From assembly GCF_014284335.1 (NCBI RefSeq), contig NZ_JACOGF010000014.1:62001-126000 (forward strand): DNA of 64,000 bases, written 5' to 3'. The translations under genes were made by a program, and so were the position numbers. Below, piece by piece: positions 60,161 to 64,000 of the stretch; positions within the stretch are counted from its first letter, which is position 1, and each line of letters begins with the position of its first letter. Source of the stretch: Undibacterium hunanense. Lineage in GTDB: Bacteria > Pseudomonadota > Gammaproteobacteria > Burkholderiales > Burkholderiaceae_D. The notes beneath the pieces are model-generated. The model was not told the DNA's origin. It worked only from the letters and a program-made list of their open reading frames with translations, and searched no databases.

Positions 60161-62113
60161 TCACGCCGCCAGCTTTTGGGCAGAAAATGTTTTGACATCG
60201 CTGATATGCAAATCGGCACTCACCTTGCCCTGGCGGCCATCTTCAAATTTGACCAGGGTTTCTATGAACTGTGAACGCTTCCCGGAATACAGGGCATCAA
60301 TCAGCACGGCATATTTTTGTGAAATGAAACTACGCCTGACTTTGCGGGTACGCGTCAATTCATCATCATCCGGATCGAGTTCCTTGTGCAGCACCAGGAA
60401 ACGGTGGATTTGCGTGCCAGCCATCAAGTCTTCGCTGGCCAGGTCGGCATTCACTTTTTCTACGCAGGACATGATCAACTGATAAGTCTCGGCCTTGGCC
60501 GCCAGGTCGGTATAGCCTGAATAGGCAATGCCGCGTCGTTCTGACCAGTTGCCTACGGCTTCCATATCAATGTTGATGAAAGCGCATACCATGTCACGCT
60601 CATTGCCAAAGGCGACAGCTTCCTTGATGAAGGGGAAAAACTTGAGTTTGTTTTCGATATAGTTGGGGGCGAAGATGTCACCCTGAAGAAGCTTGCCGAC
60701 ATCGGCTGCGCGATCTATGATTTTCAGGTGACCGTCCTGGTCAAAAATGCCGGCATCACCGGTATGGAAATAACCTTCTGCATCCATCACTTCTGCGGTG
60801 GCATCCGGTCGTTTGTAATAGCCACTTAGCATGGCGTCTGACTTCACCAGTACTTCTCCATTTGCGGCCAGCTTGACTTCGACACCGGGAGCTGCCGAAC
60901 CGACGCTGTCAAACTTGATTTTGCCATCGGGTTGCAGACAGACATAGGCGCAGGTTTCGGTGGAGCCATACAGCTGTTTTAAATTGACTCCGATAGAACG
61001 GTAGAAACGAAACAGATCAGGGCCGATGGCGGCGCCAGCGGTATAGGCAACCCGGACGCGGGATAAACCCAATACATTTTTAAGTGGCCCGTACACCAGC
61101 ACTTTGCCCAGGCCATAACGGATTTTATCGATAAGGGCGACCGGTTTTTTATCCAGAATATCGGCACCGACACGACGTGCCACTTCCATGAAGTGAGCAA
61201 ACAGATGACGCTTGATGGCACCTGCATCTTCCATGCGTATCATGACCGTGGTCAGCATGTTTTCGAACACGCGGGGTGGTGCAAAATAATAGGTAGGGCC
61301 GACTTCGCGCAAATCTGTCAATACGGTTTCGCTGGATTCCGGGCAGTTCACCGTGAAACCTGCAGCCATGGCCTGTGCGAATGAAAACAGGTGGTCACCA
61401 ACCCATGCCATAGGCAGGTAGGAAAGAATATCTTCGTTTGCCGTCAACTGGTCAAACTGCATGCCGCCAACGGCAGCGGTCATGAAAGAACGGTGCGACT
61501 GACACACACCTTTCGGCTTGCCCGTGGTGCCTGATGTATACAGCATGACGGCGGTGTCATCGGGCTGCCCCATTTCCACCTGTTGCATGAAGAAATCGGG
61601 ATGTGCCTGATCGTAAGCGCGTCCCAACTCTTGCAGCGCGGCATAGGAAGTCAGTTCAGACTGATGATAGTGGCGCATGCCACGGTCATCATCAAAGGCA
61701 ATGTGCTGTATGCCTGCATAGTGTTGTTTGATTTCCAGCAGCTTGTCGACCTGTTCCTGGTCCTCAACGACAGCGAAGACAATTTCTGCATTTTCCAGCA
61801 CATAGGCCATGTCAGCAGCGGGTGCATCCTGATACAGCGGTACCGGTATGCCGCCCAGGCACTGGGCGGCTGCCATGGCCCAGTACAGGCGTGGGCGATT
61901 GTCACCGATGATGGCCAGGTTCATGCCACGTTTGAAACCCTGCGCAGCCAGGCCACAGGCAAGCGCGCGCACTTCGGCATTCACCTGTTGCCAGTTCCAG
62001 GTCTGCCAGATACCCAGATCCTTTTCGCGGAAAGCCGGATGGGCTGGCCGTGTTTTTCCGTGCTGTAACAACAGTCGCGGGAAGGTCGAATTTGCTGCTT
62101 CTTTTTGAATCAT
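60161..62113 (-). CDS. Long-chain-type acyl-CoA ligase (AMP-forming)
   Basis: A 650-residue adenylating enzyme. The P-loop MLYTSGTTGKPKGVCQSH is intact; QLYGSTETCAYVCLQPDGKI (A5), YFHTGDAGIFDQDGHLKIID (A7) and DKLLQGDIFAPNYIENKL-type A8 (GKLLQGDIFAPNYIENKLK) follow. A C-terminal lid with Lys near the end closes the domain. It turns a carboxylic acid into its CoA thioester using ATP, so it may activate whatever the ABC transporter imports. ATG 62113 is preferred since GGTGGAG lies just upstream; a longer frame starts at 62134. It is first in the leftward operon. Confidence 0.93.
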   Translation of the reverse strand: MIQKEAANSTFPRLLLQHGKTRPAHPAFREKDLGIWQTWNWQQVNAEVRALACGLAAQGFKRGMNLAIIGDNRPRLYWAMAAAQCLGGIPVPLYQDAPAADMAYVLENAEIVFAVVEDQEQVDKLLEIKQHYAGIQHIAFDDDRGMRHYHQSELTSYAALQELGRAYDQAHPDFFMQQVEMGQPDDTAVMLYTSGTTGKPKGVCQSHRSFMTAAVGGMQFDQLTANEDILSYLPMAWVGDHLFSFAQAMAAGFTVNCPESSETVLTDLREVGPTYYFAPPRVFENMLTTVMIRMEDAGAIKRHLFAHFMEVARRVGADILDKKPVALIDKIRYGLGKVLVYGPLKNVLGLSRVRVAYTAGAAIGPDLFRFYRSIGVNLKQLYGSTETCAYVCLQPDGKIKFDSVGSAAPGVEVKLAANGEVLVKSDAMLSGYYKRPDATAEVMDAEGYFHTGDAGIFDQDGHLKIIDRAADVGKLLQGDIFAPNYIENKLKFFPFIKEAVAFGNERDMVCAFINIDMEAVGNWSERRGIAYSGYTDLAAKAETYQLIMSCVEKVNADLASEDLMAGTQIHRFLVLHKELDPDDDELTRTRKVRRSFISQKYAVLIDALYSGKRSQFIETLVKFEDGRQGKVSADLHISDVKTFSAQKLAA

Positions 62114-62492
62114 GTCTCCACCACTAGCCTTCATTCATATTTGGGGCTTACATAAAACGGAACAGTTTTATGCAAGTCCTATTTGCTTGATTTTTATGGG
62201 CTTGTTGTCCTGTGAGTTTCCTCACTTCCCCTTACGACATACTTACGCATCCACTTTACGCATCAACGGATAGTTTGTCTGGAGTAATTATTACGGAACG
62301 CCTGTTGTGGCGAGATTGAATGATTTGGACGTGAACCTTCCCGCAGTGTTAGCTGTAGGAGGAAAACCTCGCTTACAATGACTCCGTATTTCTTTTTGTT
62401 GATGGGATAGTAGTCTCTTCACGAATGCAGGGTTGTCATTCGACGGACAATCTCGAAGAATGAACCAATTATCGGTGGTGCGTTGCACAAAT
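62114..62492. other. Divergent promoter region with a repeat hairpin
   Basis: About 380 bases between the ligase operon and the Crp/Fnr gene. It contains a hairpin at 62144-62181 that resembles the ends of the 8391-type element. No gene is recognised; a frame beginning at TTG 62433 is an N-terminal extension of the regulator. TGTAGGAGG-type sequence at 62344-62352 recalls the palindrome half-sites at 11321 and 13980. Confidence 0.5.
62144..62181. repeat. Hairpin related to MITE-like terminal repeat
   Basis: GGGCTTACATAAAAC (62144-62158) pairs with GTTTTATGCAAGTCC (62165-62179) at 13 of 15 positions around GGAACA. The arms resemble the 8392 terminus GGACTTACGCAAAA. Confidence 0.55.
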
Positions 62493-63215
62493 ATGACTAA
62501 ACAGATCGGCGACCCAAAAGAGCGTTTTAGCAAAACTATGTGGGCCAGCATGCTGGCACCAGAACATATGCAAAAGGTGGAAGACGAAGTGGTGGAACGC
62601 TTCATTCCTGCTGGTGGTTATGTCTGCCGCAAAGGGGATGCGGTGGAATACTGGATGGGCGTCGTAGAAGGCTTCCTGAAAATGAGCAGCATCTCACCGG
62701 ATGGCAAGACTGTCACCTTCAGTTGCATGCTGGCCGGTGGCTGGTTTGGCGAAGGCTCGTTACTGAAGACCGAGCTGCGTCGCTATGATGTCGTGGCCTT
62801 GCGCGACACCCGTGTGGTCTATATGCCGCGTTCCACTTTCACGTATCTGCTGGATAACAGCATTCCCTTTAACCGCTTTCTCTTGCATCAGTTGAATGAA
62901 AGACTGGGGATGTTTATTTCCCTGGTTGAATATGACCGCATGCTTGATCCGGATACCCGCGTGGCGCGTTGTCTGGCGGCGATGTTCAACTCTTATCTGA
63001 ACCCTGGCAGCAGCATGCAGGTACAGATTTCCCAGGAAGAAATAGGCTATATCTCCAGCGTGTCGCGCCAGCGTGCCAATCAGGCGCTGCAATTGCTGGA
63101 AAAGAAAAAATTATTGAGTGTCGATTATGGTGGCATCACCATACTTGATCTGGATGGTCTGCGTCGCTTTCCTGAAGAGTCTGCAGATGTGTCTGCAAAA
63201 GAGCCGCCAGTATGA
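62493..63215 (+). CDS. Crp/Fnr-family transcriptional regulator
   Basis: About 240 residues (MTKQIGDPKERFSKTMWASM). The N-terminal cNMP-like beta-roll contains RFIPAGGYVCRKGDAVEYWMG and AGGWFGEGSLLKTELRRYDVVA; the C-terminal winged HTH is ISQEEIGYISSVSRQRANQA (recognition SRQRANQALQLL) with YGGITILDLDGLRRF. GEGSLL-like residues keep part of the phosphate-binding cassette (G-E) but lack the R-S pair. Start is uncertain (62460 and TTG 62433 are alternatives, none with a good ribosome-binding site). The stop overlaps the ATG of the DUF2520 gene. It is divergent from the acyl-CoA ligase operon and could regulate it (inference). Confidence 0.92.
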   Translation: MTKQIGDPKERFSKTMWASMLAPEHMQKVEDEVVERFIPAGGYVCRKGDAVEYWMGVVEGFLKMSSISPDGKTVTFSCMLAGGWFGEGSLLKTELRRYDVVALRDTRVVYMPRSTFTYLLDNSIPFNRFLLHQLNERLGMFISLVEYDRMLDPDTRVARCLAAMFNSYLNPGSSMQVQISQEEIGYISSVSRQRANQALQLLEKKKLLSVDYGGITILDLDGLRRFPEESADVSAKEPPV

Positions 63216-64000
63216 AGACCCTGAATGTGATCGGTGCTGGCAAGGTCGGTACCGTACTGGCAAAAAATTTTATTGAGCGGCAGGTTTTCAGTGGTCAACA
63301 AGTCATGAACCGTTCCCTGCCCAGCAGCCAGGCGGCAGTGGACTGGCTGGGTGCAGGGGCTGCTGTGGATGATCTGCATCACATGCAGCCTGCCGATGTC
63401 ACCATGCTGACGGTGACGGATGACCAGATCGTCCCGCTGTGTGCTGCAATGGCAGAGGCCGGCCTGCTGCATGCCGGCAGTATTGTGTTTCATTGCAGCG
63501 GTGCCAAGGCATCGACTGAATTGCAGGCGGCCATAGCAGCCGGGGCGGCGGTTGCCAGTGTTCATCCGGTGCGCAGTTTTGCCGATGGCAAGGCCATTGC
63601 CTCGCAGTTTGCCGGTACCATCTGTAGTGTGGAAGGTGATGCCCATGCATTGGCTGTGCTGTTGCCGGCCTTGCAGGCGATAGGTGCGCAAACGGTAGAG
63701 ATCAGCGCTGACAGCAAATTGCTGTATCACGCCGGGTCAGTGTTTGCCAGCAATTATCTGGTCACACTGATGGAAACTGCCTTGCGCAGCTATCAGGCGG
63801 CCGGTATACCCGCCGCTGTGGCACAGCAGATGGCTGCACCGCTGGCGAGGCAAACACTGGACAATGTATTTGCCATGGGAACCGCGAAGGCGCTGACCGG
63901 GCCGATTGCCCGTGGTGACATGCAGACCGTAGCCTTGCAACAAAAAATGGTGGCTGCCTGGGACCAGGCAGCGGGAGATTTATATCAGGCTTTCACACCA
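63212..64000 (+). CDS. DUF2520 / Rossmann-like oxidoreductase (3' end outside window)
   Basis: Begins MKTLNVIGAGKVGTVLAKNF, with a GAGKVG nucleotide-binding loop typical of the F420/NADP reductase and DUF2520 fold, and reads open to the edge (263 residues seen). ADVTMLTVTDDQIVPLCAAM, GSIVFHCSGAKASTEL and ASVHPVRSFADGKAIASQFAG are DUF2520 features, and LLYHAGSVFASNYLVTLMET the C-terminal dimer helix. ATG overlaps the stop of the Crp/Fnr gene (ATGA), so they are coupled. A reductase of unknown substrate. Confidence 0.9.
   Translation, partial: MKTLNVIGAGKVGTVLAKNFIERQVFSGQQVMNRSLPSSQAAVDWLGAGAAVDDLHHMQPADVTMLTVTDDQIVPLCAAMAEAGLLHAGSIVFHCSGAKASTELQAAIAAGAAVASVHPVRSFADGKAIASQFAGTICSVEGDAHALAVLLPALQAIGAQTVEISADSKLLYHAGSVFASNYLVTLMETALRSYQAAGIPAAVAQQMAAPLARQTLDNVFAMGTAKALTGPIARGDMQTVALQQKMVAAWDQAAGDLYQAFTP

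Noticed and set aside
1-64000. tRNA, rRNA or prophage
   Set aside because: I saw no cloverleaf ending in CCA, no rRNA-like stretch and no integrase or phage structural gene; weak or atypical RNA genes could be missed by eye.

Overview
The window looks like chromosomal DNA of a beta-proteobacterium of the order Burkholderiales, most probably family Oxalobacteraceae (an Undibacterium- or Herminiimonas-like genome). This is inferred from gene content: class I GshA, an isoquinoline-oxidoreductase-like molybdenum pair, a branched-chain-type ABC transporter cluster flanked by two AMP-forming ligases, and a CsbD / AI-2E / Crp-Fnr / CHASE3 kinase stress cluster. It is also inferred from moderate GC and many short palindromic repeats. 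I see no rRNA, tRNA, CRISPR array, complete insertion sequence or prophage. Several start codons are corrected to TTG or GTG because a strong Shine-Dalgarno sequence sits in front of them.

Layout. 1-3.1 kb: a glutathione transferase (cut by the edge) divergent from a LysR regulator, then a carboxypeptidase/hydrolase pair. 3.3-7.1 kb: an aminotransferase, then a probable operon of XRE-cupin regulator, acetyltransferase, metallophosphoesterase and isochorismatase-fold protein. 7.1-9.0 kb: two palindromic MITE-like elements on either side of an AIM24 gene. 9.0-16.3 kb: a stress/envelope and signalling cluster (CsbD, AI-2E permease, glycine-zipper lipoprotein, Crp/Fnr regulator, histidine kinase, two response regulators, small membrane proteins). 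16.5-22.7 kb: gshA, a periplasmic prolyl oligopeptidase, a VOC protein, an orphan solute-binding protein and a two-TM protein. 22.9-28.8 kb: a tightly coupled five-gene export operon (ABC-2 exporter plus MacA/MacB-like pump), then YccF.

29-36.7 kb: dsbA, a DEDDh exonuclease, a strictosidine-synthase-like membrane protein, glpD, a HAAS-domain/head-GIN pair and an orphan sugar-type binding protein. 36.9-43.0 kb: a seven-TM diguanylate cyclase, a flavoprotein, a PilZ protein, a YbaK/DUF1289/isomerase/MBL run, and a GNAT remnant. 43.0-43.75 kb: a repeat cluster with no gene. 43.8-50.6 kb: a crotonase, nitronate monooxygenase, DUF1330, alpha-carbonic anhydrase, DUF3052 and the molybdenum oxidoreductase pair. 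50.9-53.3 kb: an MBOAT/SGNH polysaccharide O-acetylation pair. 53.35-62.1 kb: a leftward acyl-CoA ligase / ABC transporter / PaaK-like ligase operon. 62.5-64 kb: a second Crp/Fnr regulator coupled to a DUF2520 protein that runs off the edge.

The most unusual pattern is a recurrent one. At five separate genes a 10-14 bp tandem duplication lies exactly over the stop codon, repeating TAA downstream, in two cases in all three reading frames. Other signals worth a second look are the MITE-like elements and their solo ends (one supplies a gene's stop codon), a shared 18-bp palindrome near two regulator genes, a possibly leaderless autoregulated XRE-cupin gene, a 40-bp perfect palindrome containing a stop codon, and a long hairpin inside the transporter operon. 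No single new defence or metabolic system could be demonstrated.
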